Origin: Caldithrix sp.
Lineage (GTDB): Bacteria > Zhuqueibacterota > Zhuqueibacteria > Thermofontimicrobiales > Sulfurfontimicrobiaceae
Reading direction: 5' to 3'
NCBI GenBank assembly: GCA_020722815.1
Contig: DYKB01000025.1
Coordinates: 1 to 64,000, forward strand
Length of the DNA stretch: 64,000 nucleotides
The stretch's first letter is position 1, and every line of letters begins with the position of its first letter. Shown one piece after another: positions 36,050-45,781 of the stretch. Below the pieces are notes generated by a model. It had not been told where the DNA came from, did no database searches, and worked only from the letters and a program-made list of their open reading frames with translations. The position numbers were made by a program, and so were the translations under genes.

Positions 36050-36093
36050 GAAAAAATAAAAAAAGCCCGAGATAATATCTTACCTCGGGCTTT
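36050..36093 (-). terminator. Terminator of the 36160-38283 gene
   Basis: On the minus strand AAAGCCCGAG (36084-36093) pairs with CTCGGGCTTT (36062-36071) and is followed by a T-rich run. Confidence 0.9.
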
Positions 36094-36159
36094 GGTTGTT
36101 AATCCATCGATGCGGTACCCGTCTTACATTTTATAAATCCTTTACATAATTCGCCATAC

Positions 36160-38283
36160 TTAGCGTACCAAGGTCATACTTTTTACTTCCTGAAAGTCAT
36201 TTGCACTGATCTTGAACAGGTAACGACCAGAAGCGACCGCGACTCCATCCTGGTTAGTTCCATTCCAAACAACCCGATGAGTTCCAACTTCGTGATATTT
36301 ATTAACCAGCTTTGTAATTTCCTGTCCTAACATATTATGAATTGTTATCGATACGTCGCTTGCTTCTCCAATGTAATATTGAATCGTTGTTTCGGGATTA
36401 AATGGGTTGGGAAAATTTTGTGATAATTCAAATTTTTTAGCACCCATTATATTGATCACTTTTTCTACTGAGAGACTGAAGCTTCCATCCAGATCAACCT
36501 GTTTTAGTCGATAGTAATATTTACCAGGTTCCAATTTTTCATCGACGAATTGATAATTGTTCATTTCATTAGTCGTTCCGTTGCCGGGGATAAAACCAAT
36601 CACTTCATAGCTATTTTTTCCAGCGCGGCGATGAATTTCAAAACCATAGTTATTGCTTTCAGAACTGGTGACCCAATTGACTTCAACTTTTGTTTCCTTG
36701 TTTTTCACTTCAAATAACGCCAGTTCAACCGGTGTCGGCGCTGGCACGGTATTCATCTGAATTTCAGCAATTTGTGACCATTTTTGCTTGGATGATTTTA
36801 CAATTTCAACTTTTATGTAGCGTGCAGCCACCGCCGGGAAGGGGAACTCAACCCAATCGCCTGAAAGCACTGGTTCATCCAGAACTTCAAGGAAATCACC
36901 ATCTTCCATACCAGTGGTAGACACTAACAATCGAACTTGTTTTACCCAATGTGTACGCCATTCTCTTTCAACATCAGCTTTGGTCTTAATCCTAAACTTG
37001 TTTATCCACTGAACATTCTGATCCACAAACTCCAACAGTACGGCAGGAGGTTCGCCGGTCGCGCTGGTGTAAGAATTGGCACCACCAAAATTATTATCGA
37101 AAGCCTTTGCCCAATTTTCTTTTGGCCAGGTTTCTGACTCTTCAATAATCCGAAACCGTCCCAGTTGTACTTCTGGTTGTTTAAACTCAGTTACCGTCTG
37201 AACTTTAGGCGCACTGGCAATATTCTGATAATAGGCAGCGGTATAAGTCACCGGAATTCCATTCACATAACAAGAAATCTCTTTGGTCTCTGCCGTCAAG
37301 GAACTTAAATAGACCATATACACACCATCCTGTGCTTCCCGAAAATTCGTGAGATAATTATTCTGACCCGAAATCAGAAAATCAATGTCACCAAGTGTCT
37401 TGCCGGTAACAGGATTGCCCGCCTGATCTTTCAGCACCAGTCGAATAACCGCCTGCTCAACACCATTGGCCATGTGCGGACTGGAAGACACGACATAAGA
37501 ACGTGTCGAATCGATAGCGACAAATTCGGTATAGACTTCAAATTCACTAAACTGCATCTGGGGTAAGTTATTGTTTTCACAGGTTACTTTAATATATTTT
37601 GCCGGAACACCACCAACTGATAAATCAACCCAATCATTATTCACCACATTCATTGAACCCAATTCAACAAAGTCTTCATCATTCAAGCCATTTTCCGAAA
37701 CTGAAACTTTAAGACTATTTACCTGAGAATAGTTGTTTTTAATACTGGAATTCGTCAGAAATCGGACCTTATAAATCTTCTTTACCTGTTCATCGGAGAA
37801 TTTAAAAATTCCAATTCCTGGATTTTCCATAATGCTAACAGTTCCATCGATACCATCAATATCACCATCAACTGCATTTTCCCAGCCTTCTTCAGGCCAG
37901 GTGTTGCTACCTTGCACGAAACTCAAGCGCGCCAGACCACTGGGTTGATATACGGTAATGAATCCCTTTTTCGACATCACAAAATCACCATTTTCATTCA
38001 AGTACTTCACAGTCACATCATATCGTCCAGGTTTTTTGTAAATATATACCGGATCCTTTTCAACTTTAACGGTACCGTCACCAAAGTGCCATTCTTCCTG
38101 ATAACTCCACTTTTCGCCATCAAGCTTAAAATTAACCCTTAAAGGTGCCAATCCAGATGTTCTATTCGCTAGTAAGTAATCTTCTGCCAGGCCATTCGTG
38201 CTCAATATAAAAGCCTGCAGGATAAAAAACGCAATAATTGACCATATTGCGATCTTTGAATTTGTTAAATTTTGCTTAAACAT
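36160..38283 (-). CDS. Secreted PKD/discoidin protein with T9SS sorting domain
   Basis: About 707 residues from the ATG at 38283, which has AAAGGAG upstream; the longer frame adds 17 basic residues. Order: signal peptide (IWSIIAFFILQAFI), PKD-like domain (EEWHFGDGTVKVEKDP), F5/8 type C-like domain (NTWPEEGWENAVDGDIDG), an immunoglobulin-like piece, a second discoidin-like domain (ETWPKENWAKAFDNNFGG), a fibronectin-like segment (VTSSESNNYGFEIHRR), and a sorting domain with ELSQNFPNPFNPETTIQYY. It resembles the 10702-12684 protein in plan but not in order. Surface binding to glycans is a family-based guess. Confidence 0.85.
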   Translation of the reverse strand: MFKQNLTNSKIAIWSIIAFFILQAFILSTNGLAEDYLLANRTSGLAPLRVNFKLDGEKWSYQEEWHFGDGTVKVEKDPVYIYKKPGRYDVTVKYLNENGDFVMSKKGFITVYQPSGLARLSFVQGSNTWPEEGWENAVDGDIDGIDGTVSIMENPGIGIFKFSDEQVKKIYKVRFLTNSSIKNNYSQVNSLKVSVSENGLNDEDFVELGSMNVVNNDWVDLSVGGVPAKYIKVTCENNNLPQMQFSEFEVYTEFVAIDSTRSYVVSSSPHMANGVEQAVIRLVLKDQAGNPVTGKTLGDIDFLISGQNNYLTNFREAQDGVYMVYLSSLTAETKEISCYVNGIPVTYTAAYYQNIASAPKVQTVTEFKQPEVQLGRFRIIEESETWPKENWAKAFDNNFGGANSYTSATGEPPAVLLEFVDQNVQWINKFRIKTKADVEREWRTHWVKQVRLLVSTTGMEDGDFLEVLDEPVLSGDWVEFPFPAVAARYIKVEIVKSSKQKWSQIAEIQMNTVPAPTPVELALFEVKNKETKVEVNWVTSSESNNYGFEIHRRAGKNSYEVIGFIPGNGTTNEMNNYQFVDEKLEPGKYYYRLKQVDLDGSFSLSVEKVINIMGAKKFELSQNFPNPFNPETTIQYYIGEASDVSITIHNMLGQEITKLVNKYHEVGTHRVVWNGTNQDGVAVASGRYLFKISANDFQEVKSMTLVR

Positions 38284-38334
38284 TTTAATTTCTCCTTTTA
38301 CTTTCTTTGAAATCCGCCTGGTCTTGCGACCCAC

Positions 38335-38937
38335 CCCTTCAGGTGTTTAAATTTGTATACTCCCATTAGACGACTGCCACATTCCAGTAACAGTTGCTGT
38401 CCAATTTCTATTACAAATATAAAACTTATGTGAAGTCAATCGTGTGACAATAATCACGTAACCTATTGAAAAACTTAAGGAAAGTGCGTTATATCACATT
38501 TTTGAATCGGCTCTGATGCTATTTATAAATTTCAAGTACTAAAAACTATGATTGAGAAGACTCTCGGAAACTGTTAGATGTAAGGGCCTATAAGGTAACG
38601 AAAAAAAGAGCAAACTTTCTGACGATACGAATTTCATCTGATTTCGGAAAAGAACAAAGGGAAGATGTCATTCATAAAAATGACATTTTTTAAAATAAAT
38701 AAGTTTTCCCATCCTCTTGCATCCAATCACCCGATTTAATTTAACGAAAATTCATTCAAAATGCAATGTTTAGGGCGGATTAGCTAGAGTATGAAGGAGA
38801 GAATCCCTTTCATTTACAAAATATAAGTGATCTTTTTGTAATAATTTGATAATTTATGCTTTTTTTTGAGGATTTATTGGAAGGCTTGTTTACCCTGGTA
38901 ATCGCAGATTTGCTAAAAAAATATAGTCGGACACACC
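38335..38937. other. Intergenic region with no gene seen
   Basis: AT-rich and without coding frame or clear repeat. Two minus-strand genes flank it, so it holds the promoter of the secreted protein gene and the 3' end of yggS. Confidence 0.5.
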
Positions 38938-39609
38938 TTATAAACGACGCTCGCCAAACAATTTTGTCCCAATTCGGACGATATTCGCGCCTTCTTCAAT
39001 GGCAATGCGATAACTATCACTCATTCCCATGGATAAATATTTCATTTCAATTCCGGGAATTTTTAACTGGGAAAGCTGATCAAAGAGGAGACGTGTCTCC
39101 CGAAAAAACGGTCTGATTTGTTCCGGATCATCCAGAAATGGACCCATGGTCATCAAACCTTCCAGTTTAATATTGGAAAGCGTAATAATTTTGCGGGCGA
39201 GGTTGACGACAGCTTCAGGAAATACACCGGCCTTATTCGGTTCCCGGCCTGAATTAACTTCTATTAACACCGGCATTGTTTTATTGATTTTTTGACATTC
39301 CTGATTTATTATCGAAGCTAATTCAAAAGAATCGACTGTTTCGATCATTTCAAACAAGTTAACGGCAATTTTGACTTTATTTCGCTGTAAATGACCAATA
39401 AAATGCCATTTTACATCCATGTTTCCCAACTCTTTTTGTATTTTTTGGGTTTCCTGAATATAGTTATAACCTAAAATCTTAACACCCGCCTCGATGGCGG
39501 CTTTTACCTCGGCCGCGGTTCTTGTTTTTGCTGCAGCCACCAGTTCAATCCCTGAAGGTAATTCCCGGAAAATGCGCTTTACGGCTTGCTGAATATGCTG
39601 TAATTCCAT
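38938..39609 (-). CDS. yggS: YggS/PROSC family PLP-binding protein
   Basis: PLP homeostasis protein with alanine-racemase-like barrel. Core motifs: ELVAAAKTRTAAEV (PLP lysine in AAAKT), KWHFIGHLQRNKVK, VLIEVNSGREPNKAG, MTMGPF and YLSMGMSDSYRIAIEEGANIVRIG. I start at 39609 (223 residues); AGAAGGG lies five bases upstream and family members start here. The longer frame adds 20 residues. It follows the enolase-superfamily epimerase on the same strand after about 90 bp. Confidence 0.93.
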   Translation of the reverse strand: MELQHIQQAVKRIFRELPSGIELVAAAKTRTAAEVKAAIEAGVKILGYNYIQETQKIQKELGNMDVKWHFIGHLQRNKVKIAVNLFEMIETVDSFELASIINQECQKINKTMPVLIEVNSGREPNKAGVFPEAVVNLARKIITLSNIKLEGLMTMGPFLDDPEQIRPFFRETRLLFDQLSQLKIPGIEMKYLSMGMSDSYRIAIEEGANIVRIGTKLFGERRL

Positions 39610-39702
39610 ATAACCCTTCTTTATAAAAGTGTCCATGATGAATTCAACAAAAATTACTTTTAAAGTCAAATTGATATTTTAATCATAAAGATTTTCATTA
39701 TA

Positions 39703-40761
39703 TTAAATACTCCATCCCAGTCCAGGTTTATCTACTGGATATAAAATACCATCCTGTAAAATAATAGTACCAGCAGCGGGATCACCAATCAGGCCAATGT
39801 GACCATCCAGGTCAGCATAAGCAACATTAGGTCGAGCAAGGGCGAAATGGAGGCCGGCGGCAATCGCCAATGCTGATTCGTCCATGCAACCAATCATCAC
39901 TTCACAACGGGCAGCTTTGGCAACAGAATTGATGTGGGCCGCTTCAAAAATCCCACCCACTTTCATCAGTTTAATATTCACCATATCAATCAAGTCATCC
40001 CGCGTCAATCGAAATGCATCCCGAAGTGTTAACAAACTTTCATCGGCCATGACTGGAATAGATATTTTTTGCGTAATATGTCCCAATAAATTAAGTTGCC
40101 CTTTCGGTGTGGGCTGCTCAAATATTTCGATTTCAGCGAAACGTGTCGCTTCAAAAAATCGGATGGCGGATTCAACCGTATAACCTTGATTGGCATCAAA
40201 ACGGATCTGAGTGTTCGGCCCTACCGCTTCACGCGTTTTAATAATTCGGATAATATCCAATTCTACATTCACGCCGCCTTTAATTTTTAAAGCTGTAAAG
40301 CCCTGTTTAACGAACTCACGCGCTTTCTCAATCGTCTCCATTTCCGGCATAATTCCAATCGTAATACTGGTTCGAATACAGTCCCGATAACCACCCAGAA
40401 GCTTCCATAAAGAAACACGACAGGATTTTCCCAAAATGTCCAGGAGTGCCATGTCAATAGCCGCCTTTGTGGAAGGAAAGGCTTCGAGTTCTGTTTTCAA
40501 CGCTTCCAAAATCTGGAGAGGACGAAGTGGATCCACACCTTTGAGAAGTGGAATAATTTCATTAAGCTTTTGAAGGACTATGGCTGCGGTTTCACCCGTT
40601 ATCTCTTTATCGGGAGCCGCGCAACCAAAGCCAACAATTCCCGTACTCGTCTCCAATCGGAGGAAAACATTCGTTGTGTGCTCGATTGTTTCATAAGCAA
40701 TCGTATAAGGTTCTGATAAATGAAAATCAACAGACCAAAATTCAATTGTAGAAATTATCAT
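39703..40761 (-). CDS. Enolase-superfamily dipeptide epimerase or DgcA-like N-acyl-glutamate racemase
   Basis: 352 residues of the mandelate racemase/muconate lactonising group. The barrel shows LKIKGGV (KxK, general base), FDANQGY, EQPTP, MADESLL, and a terminal GCMDESALAIAAG that fits L-Ala-D/L-Glu epimerase. It could act on dipeptides from peptidoglycan, or as DgcA, which racemises N-acetyl-D-glutamate made by DUF1611 proteins. The DUF1611 gene at 42786 makes the second reading attractive; both are inference. Runs between yggS and the PP-loop gene, all on the minus strand. Confidence 0.87.
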   Translation of the reverse strand: MIISTIEFWSVDFHLSEPYTIAYETIEHTTNVFLRLETSTGIVGFGCAAPDKEITGETAAIVLQKLNEIIPLLKGVDPLRPLQILEALKTELEAFPSTKAAIDMALLDILGKSCRVSLWKLLGGYRDCIRTSITIGIMPEMETIEKAREFVKQGFTALKIKGGVNVELDIIRIIKTREAVGPNTQIRFDANQGYTVESAIRFFEATRFAEIEIFEQPTPKGQLNLLGHITQKISIPVMADESLLTLRDAFRLTRDDLIDMVNIKLMKVGGIFEAAHINSVAKAARCEVMIGCMDESALAIAAGLHFALARPNVAYADLDGHIGLIGDPAAGTIILQDGILYPVDKPGLGWSI

Positions 40762-40952
40762 AATATTGTCAAAATAAATTTATGACTGATAATACATCTA
40801 GTTTACGAATAATAATACTTAAAATTTGCCTGAATGTTCAATTACAGCATGAAAACAGGTTTGAAATAAAAGCAGAAGTTATGTGTGATTGTAACGTAAG
40901 GTTAGACACTTCCACCAGGAATTACTAAATCTATAATATTCTAGGGGATCTT

Positions 40953-42497
40953 TTATTCGAATTTATATTTTTGCGTCATCGCCGGTTCATCAAAAAGGTC
41001 GATTTTTTTCCATCCGGTTCCATCGGCTTTTAATGCCACTTCGGTATATTCCATAAAAATCTTAAAAAGCGGTACGCGCAAATCGACCGGAATTTCCTCA
41101 ATCGGTGAATATTCCGGATGAATGCGCACGTTCATCACTTCCGGATGCGGGATCGCGGCATGGGTTCCTTCCAGCTTGTAACCAAGTTGTTTCAATAAGT
41201 GAACCATGTGTTGAGCGCCTTCGATTTCCTGATGGACACCTTTTATCATGATGGCATCAAGACAGCGCTGGATATGTTCCGGCCGATAGCCACATCGCGT
41301 TGGATCCGCTCCAATAGCCGCTAACATGCCGACAATGCGGCGGCATTTTTCACAATTTCCACAAGGTTTAACCCGGCCATTTTCGATATGCGCCAGATGG
41401 CAGGAAATCTGTTGTTCCTGCAATTCAGGATAACGTTCTGTCAAAATTTTCAAAATAAAAATTTCAGAAAGCGACCGAATTATCGAAAATTGAGAAATTC
41501 CCCAATTCTTGCGTTGATAATATTGACTCATCGCCAGATCAAAATAGCGACTCTGATCATAAAGCCCATCGTAATGCAAAACACCATCGTTATAAAGCTT
41601 TCGCGTGGTATCGTACTCATCCCCTATCACCACGCGCGAAATCCCGCGTTTTCGAACCACCGCCAAAACCCCAAACAGAAAAACCGGAACCGTATAAAGC
41701 CGAATGGGATATTCATCTGAACGAATCCGCTGAAAATCCTGCCGAATAAAAGGAAAGTGGCGGATCACCCAATTATACACCCGATCACAATTTGTCCACA
41801 CACGGCCAGTGTTGGGATAATTCTCTTTGAAATAACGATGCGAATTCAGGGCTGTATACCAATGGCGCCCGGATTCATTTACAAAAATCGGGTGAACATC
41901 ATAGCCTAATTCCTGCAATAATCCAAAACTCAGCAGACTATCTTTTCCACCACTGGAAAGAACGGCAATTTTTTGACGATCAGGCTTTGGTAAATCCGGA
42001 AGCGGTTTAAGCGGAGATTTTAATTCAATTTTTTCATAAAGGAGCTTCGCTTGCAAATAATTTTCTTTATGAATAATTGGCACTTTTGCAGCTTCACCCA
42101 GCAAAAAATGATTGGGCTCTAAAAATTTTTTTGCATAAATTTCCTGAGCAGTGTTAATGGACATATCCAGAATAAACTGGCGATCAACATCATCAAATAA
42201 CCCTTTAAAAACAATTTCTTTACAAAAAAGGCCATAGTTAATCGCACCCTGGGCTGTCATCAGGTTCGCCAGATTGATTGATTGTGGCTCATCCGGTTGA
42301 AATACAGCTTCATCAAAGTGGTAGATCAAGTGATGGCTATCTTCACGCCCGTTTTGAATGATTTTATAAGGAGTTACAACCCGTTTTTTTTCAATTTTTG
42401 CCGGACCGATTTCCATTCGATCAACAACCAGTAGATTTTTAAACCAGTCGCTGGAAGCAGATAAAGGCAGTGGATCGATTTTTCCTTCAGATGACAT
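40953..42497 (-). CDS. MurL-like PP-loop superfamily protein
   Basis: 514 residues. The centre has an ATP pyrophosphatase PP-loop, SGGKDS at 182-187, and later a conserved block RPLSEIFI-like (IIRSLSEIFI), SCHLA and a CxxCxxC site (CGNCEKC). The N-terminal part (IYHFDEAVFQ) and the whole order recall MurL, the ATP-dependent epimerase that inverts UDP-MurNAc-L-Ala-L-Glu; here the tail is longer. Assignment is by remembered motif order, not alignment. Neighbours are a glutamate-type epimerase and a DUF1611 protein, which fit a stereochemistry theme. A family 1 MITE sits directly upstream. Confidence 0.6.
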   Translation of the reverse strand: MSSEGKIDPLPLSASSDWFKNLLVVDRMEIGPAKIEKKRVVTPYKIIQNGREDSHHLIYHFDEAVFQPDEPQSINLANLMTAQGAINYGLFCKEIVFKGLFDDVDRQFILDMSINTAQEIYAKKFLEPNHFLLGEAAKVPIIHKENYLQAKLLYEKIELKSPLKPLPDLPKPDRQKIAVLSSGGKDSLLSFGLLQELGYDVHPIFVNESGRHWYTALNSHRYFKENYPNTGRVWTNCDRVYNWVIRHFPFIRQDFQRIRSDEYPIRLYTVPVFLFGVLAVVRKRGISRVVIGDEYDTTRKLYNDGVLHYDGLYDQSRYFDLAMSQYYQRKNWGISQFSIIRSLSEIFILKILTERYPELQEQQISCHLAHIENGRVKPCGNCEKCRRIVGMLAAIGADPTRCGYRPEHIQRCLDAIMIKGVHQEIEGAQHMVHLLKQLGYKLEGTHAAIPHPEVMNVRIHPEYSPIEEIPVDLRVPLFKIFMEYTEVALKADGTGWKKIDLFDEPAMTQKYKFE

Positions 42498-42545
42498 TTT
42501 TTCCTCTTAACTAATTGATTTTATTGGAAATAATATAGATAGAAA

Positions 42546-42696
42546 GTATCCATTCACCGGGAGGTTTGAATCTGCCATTCCCGCATGCTTTTGACGGGAA
42601 TCCATACTTTTTTAGACCAATGAATGCCCGATAATCCGCGTGCTAACCGACAGGTATGACAGAAACGTTTAATCAATTATCCCGGTGAATGGATAC
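42546..42696 (-). mobile_element. MITE, family 1, copy B
   Basis: Terminal inverted repeats GTATCCATTCACCGGGA (42546-42562) and TCCCGGTGAATGGATAC (42680-42696) are perfect. The interior, read on the minus strand, is homologous to 85-235. It lies in the gap between the DUF1611 gene and the PP-loop gene, so it may have split an operon. The flanks show no clear duplication. Confidence 0.85.
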
Positions 42697-42785
42697 AAGA
42701 GAATTGTTAACCGACAGTTAAATTTCAGGTTACTTTGACTATTGATATCGCCTTCCGCTGGCATTATTTTACAGGTAAGTTTTTT

Positions 42786-43859
42786 TCATCGTAGATATTT
42801 TTTGAGGAAAGTGACCAGCTTTTCCCCGCCTTCCAGCAGAACATCGACGGCTGGTTTTCCATTTTCATATTCAATTTTTCTGCAGGCAGACTGCACTTCA
42901 GCCAGGGTCAAATTTTCATGATTAATTGTAATTGCCACCACTGGTTTACCGGATATCATTTCAACAGCCTGAATCTGTTGGGCCAGTGTATGGATTTTAT
43001 AGCCAGGAAAACCATCATACTCGACTCGAGCCGGCGCATGCTGCAATATCACAATATCCGGTCGACCAGCGGCCAAAATCTCATAACCTCCCGGATATGC
43101 AGGATTCATCAAACTTCCCTGGCCTTCAATAATAATGACCTTCGGTTTCTGCTCATCCCAGGCACTCCAAACAGCATGTTCAATTTCACCCGAGAGAAAA
43201 TCATTCACCAGTGAATCCAGGATCAGCGAATAACGGGCGCCCTGCATCCAGGCAGTTTGACCGGTTCCAACCATCTCGGTTTGGATACCGGCAGCATTAA
43301 AAGCATCTGTCAAAATCCAGGCGGTGGTTCGTTTGCCGATAGCCGAATCAGTTCCCAGCATTGCTATTTTAAGTGCCTTTACCTGTTCGATTTTACCACT
43401 AAAGAAGTGCAAGTATTTTCGATCCGGTGGTTTTCGAATATCCCGGAGTTGAACCTGATGTTGTGCCGCCAATTGGGACATCTCCGGATCTTCAGTTAAA
43501 AAATCATGCAAGCCGCAGTCGATATTCAAACCAGCCTGAATGGCCTGAATCACATCCTGCCGGGCATTTTCATTTAAACGACCGCCATCCGGCGCCAAAC
43601 CGATCACCAGATGCGTTGCCGGATGGGTTGTTGATTGAGCAACTTTGATTGCTGTATGAATATCGGGAAAAATTGGAATATTGGCGGGCTTCCCATCAAG
43701 TACCTGGCCGGCATCATGACCCGCATATTTTGAATCAACAACCGAAAGAATTCGGTAGCGACGCGTCCGCCGAACCAGTCCGTGGGCGGTTTTTCCATTT
43801 GTCGTATTAAAAGCACCCTGACAATAGACGATGGCATTCCCTTCAGGAAATTGGGTCAT
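42786..43859 (-). CDS. DUF1611 P-loop protein (DgcN-like)
   Basis: 357 residues. The C-terminal half has a P-loop GTDSAIGKRT (169-178), a later EGQGSLMNPAYPG block and VVAITINHENL, all typical of DUF1611 proteins. Some members (DgcN) act as D-glutamate N-acyltransferases with DgcA racemase in D-glutamate catabolism. The partner epimerase is at 39703-40761. The start overlaps the threonine-synthase-like gene by 4 bp, so they are co-translated. I am sure of the family, less of the substrate. Confidence 0.85.
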   Translation of the reverse strand: MTQFPEGNAIVYCQGAFNTTNGKTAHGLVRRTRRYRILSVVDSKYAGHDAGQVLDGKPANIPIFPDIHTAIKVAQSTTHPATHLVIGLAPDGGRLNENARQDVIQAIQAGLNIDCGLHDFLTEDPEMSQLAAQHQVQLRDIRKPPDRKYLHFFSGKIEQVKALKIAMLGTDSAIGKRTTAWILTDAFNAAGIQTEMVGTGQTAWMQGARYSLILDSLVNDFLSGEIEHAVWSAWDEQKPKVIIIEGQGSLMNPAYPGGYEILAAGRPDIVILQHAPARVEYDGFPGYKIHTLAQQIQAVEMISGKPVVAITINHENLTLAEVQSACRKIEYENGKPAVDVLLEGGEKLVTFLKKYLR

Positions 43860-45013
43860 GCTCTTCTCCCGGTCAGAATAACCACATAGCGATCGTTGGG
43901 TAAAGGATTTTTGCGATGATGCTCGATTAAAGCAATTAATCCGGCAGTAGAAGCCGGCAGAACACTTAAACCCTCATGGACCAGAATCAATTTCGAATAA
44001 TTTAACATTATTTTATCGCTGGCATAACCTGCCCAGCCATGGCTCTGGCGAACGGCGGAAAGCGCCCAATCACCATCGATAGATTGCCAATTAATCAGTG
44101 GTTCATTGATAGCGGTTTCGCGAATACGGGCAGGATTTAAATTTTTACAAGAATCATAATTTTTAATAAATGCATTCACGATTGGGTTTTTCCCATACGA
44201 AGAACCAGCGATGATCTGAGGAATTCGGGAAATTTTCCCACGCCGATAGAGGCTCAAAAAGCCTTTATAAATGCCGGCAAGCGTTGTCCCATTGGACACC
44301 GGTACGGTGACAACCGCGGGAGCATCACGCAGTTCGTCATAAATTTCATTGGCAATTTCACCATAAGCTTTAAATTGTAATGCCGTATTGGCACCGCCTG
44401 GATTAGCATCATAAATGCCGTCTTTTTCAGCTCTTTCACGAGAAACCAACACGGCGTTCTCATAGTCGCCAGGGACCGGAATTATTTTAGCGCCCAAATT
44501 GACCATTTCCTCATGTCGACGGGGGTGATACATATCAGGAACATAGATGTAACATTTCAAACCTGCCATTGAAGCTGCCAGGGCAATCGCCACGCCATAA
44601 TTACCACAGGTTGCTGCAGTAATTGCGTCATATCCACGACGCATGGCATCCATCGCCTGAGCGAATGCAATCCGGTCTTTATGTGTTCCTGTGGGATTAC
44701 TTCCTTCGAATTTTAAAAATATTTGCCGTAAGCCCACTTCGCGTTCGATATTTCGGGCCCGGGAAAGCCGGGTATCACCCACTTCAGAATCGATGATGTC
44801 TTCATAGGCTTCAATACGTTCTTGTAAAGAGTGATTTAAATCAGCAGCAATTTTTTTCTGATTTTCAATATTGGTAGTAAAAAAGGGTGAAAGGGAAGTC
44901 GCCCCATCCAGAATTGGGGGTAAATAAAGGGTTCCGTTACCATTATGTTTTAAGTCATCAATTAATGTGCTTTCGTGATGACCTAAGTGAGGGTCATAAG
45001 TATCTTCTAACAT
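43856..45013 (-). CDS. Threonine synthase-like PLP enzyme (fold type II)
   Basis: 385 residues of the beta family of PLP enzymes. The PLP lysine is K112 in NPTGTHKDR; the phosphate-binding loop reads SNGTTLAG and a substrate asparagine loop ATCGNYGVA follows the lysine. The family includes threonine synthase, threonine dehydratase, diaminopropionate ammonia-lyase and cysteate synthase. Unlike housekeeping thrC it lies away from homoserine genes and overlaps DUF1611 by 4 bp, so it likely acts on an amino acid in that pathway. Confidence 0.85.
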   Translation of the reverse strand: MLEDTYDPHLGHHESTLIDDLKHNGNGTLYLPPILDGATSLSPFFTTNIENQKKIAADLNHSLQERIEAYEDIIDSEVGDTRLSRARNIEREVGLRQIFLKFEGSNPTGTHKDRIAFAQAMDAMRRGYDAITAATCGNYGVAIALAASMAGLKCYIYVPDMYHPRRHEEMVNLGAKIIPVPGDYENAVLVSRERAEKDGIYDANPGGANTALQFKAYGEIANEIYDELRDAPAVVTVPVSNGTTLAGIYKGFLSLYRRGKISRIPQIIAGSSYGKNPIVNAFIKNYDSCKNLNPARIRETAINEPLINWQSIDGDWALSAVRQSHGWAGYASDKIMLNYSKLILVHEGLSVLPASTAGLIALIEHHRKNPLPNDRYVVILTGRRA

Positions 45014-45503
45014 CTCCTACTCGCTTTGTTTTATTAGGTAATTTTGAGTTACAAAAAACAGTGATTTTTTAAAGTACGACGAATTAAGTAAATATTCAGA
45101 TTTCGAACGAACGTAAATTTATTAGCCATATCGCACCTCTTTATTTCAAGGTTTCATTCCTTTTTTTGAAACATATTTAACTTGCCGATTTTCACGCTGT
45201 TCCAGGAATTTTTATATTTATTCCTGAAATTCTATATTTAAATAATGAAATCAATAATCTCCAAATGCGAAGTAACCTATTTTATTGATACTCAGGAGTT
45301 GAAAGCCTTTATGCCTTGTACGGTATCGCATAAAAGGGATGTCCTCCTGGATTAGTTCAAAATCAGTTACTTATTCATTTTAGTATTTTAGGCTATTTAA
45401 TATTATTTGTATTTGATGAAAATATACTCAATATGGACCAAAAAGTTACCAAAAATTTTATTGAAATCGACGTATGACCACAACGTATTCATAAAAGAAT
45501 AAA
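45014..45503. other. Intergenic region before MITE, no gene seen
   Basis: AT-rich sequence upstream of the PLP-enzyme gene. No coding frame or RNA gene was recognised; it likely holds the operon promoter. Confidence 0.5.
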
Positions 45504-45667
45504 ATATGCCTTCGCAGGTTCAAGGTTTAAGGTTCAAATTTCAGCGTTAAAATACATTTTTTGCTTAAATGAGTGCGTTTGAATTAAACGCTATAAGAAA
45601 CTTTAGGTGGAAACATCAAATACGACGACATCCGGGAACGGTGAACCCAGAACCTGTGAACGGTTAC
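45504..45667 (-). mobile_element. MITE, family 2, copy 1 (about 164 bp)
   Basis: Reverse complement begins GTAACCGTTCACAGG and ends near CCTGCGAAGGCATA, an imperfect terminal inverted repeat. Flanking octamers AGAATAAA (45496-45503) and AAAATAAA (45668-45675) agree at seven of eight positions. The interior is homologous to 49160-49316 (shared GGGTTCAC, TTTAATTCAAA and AACCTTGAACCTG segments). Non-coding. Confidence 0.8.
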
Positions 45668-45781
45668 AAAATAAATTTTATAACTCATTATAAATAAAAA
45701 AGTTAAATAATTCTTAGATTTACTTTTCCAATAACAATCCTAAACCTGAAATGTTAAAAAATTTTCTTTAAAGAGAACAGC

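Noticed and set aside
20743..38283. Presence of a type IX secretion apparatus
   Set aside because: Only substrates with sorting domains are visible; no PorU, PorV, SprA or GldKLMN-like gene is in the window.
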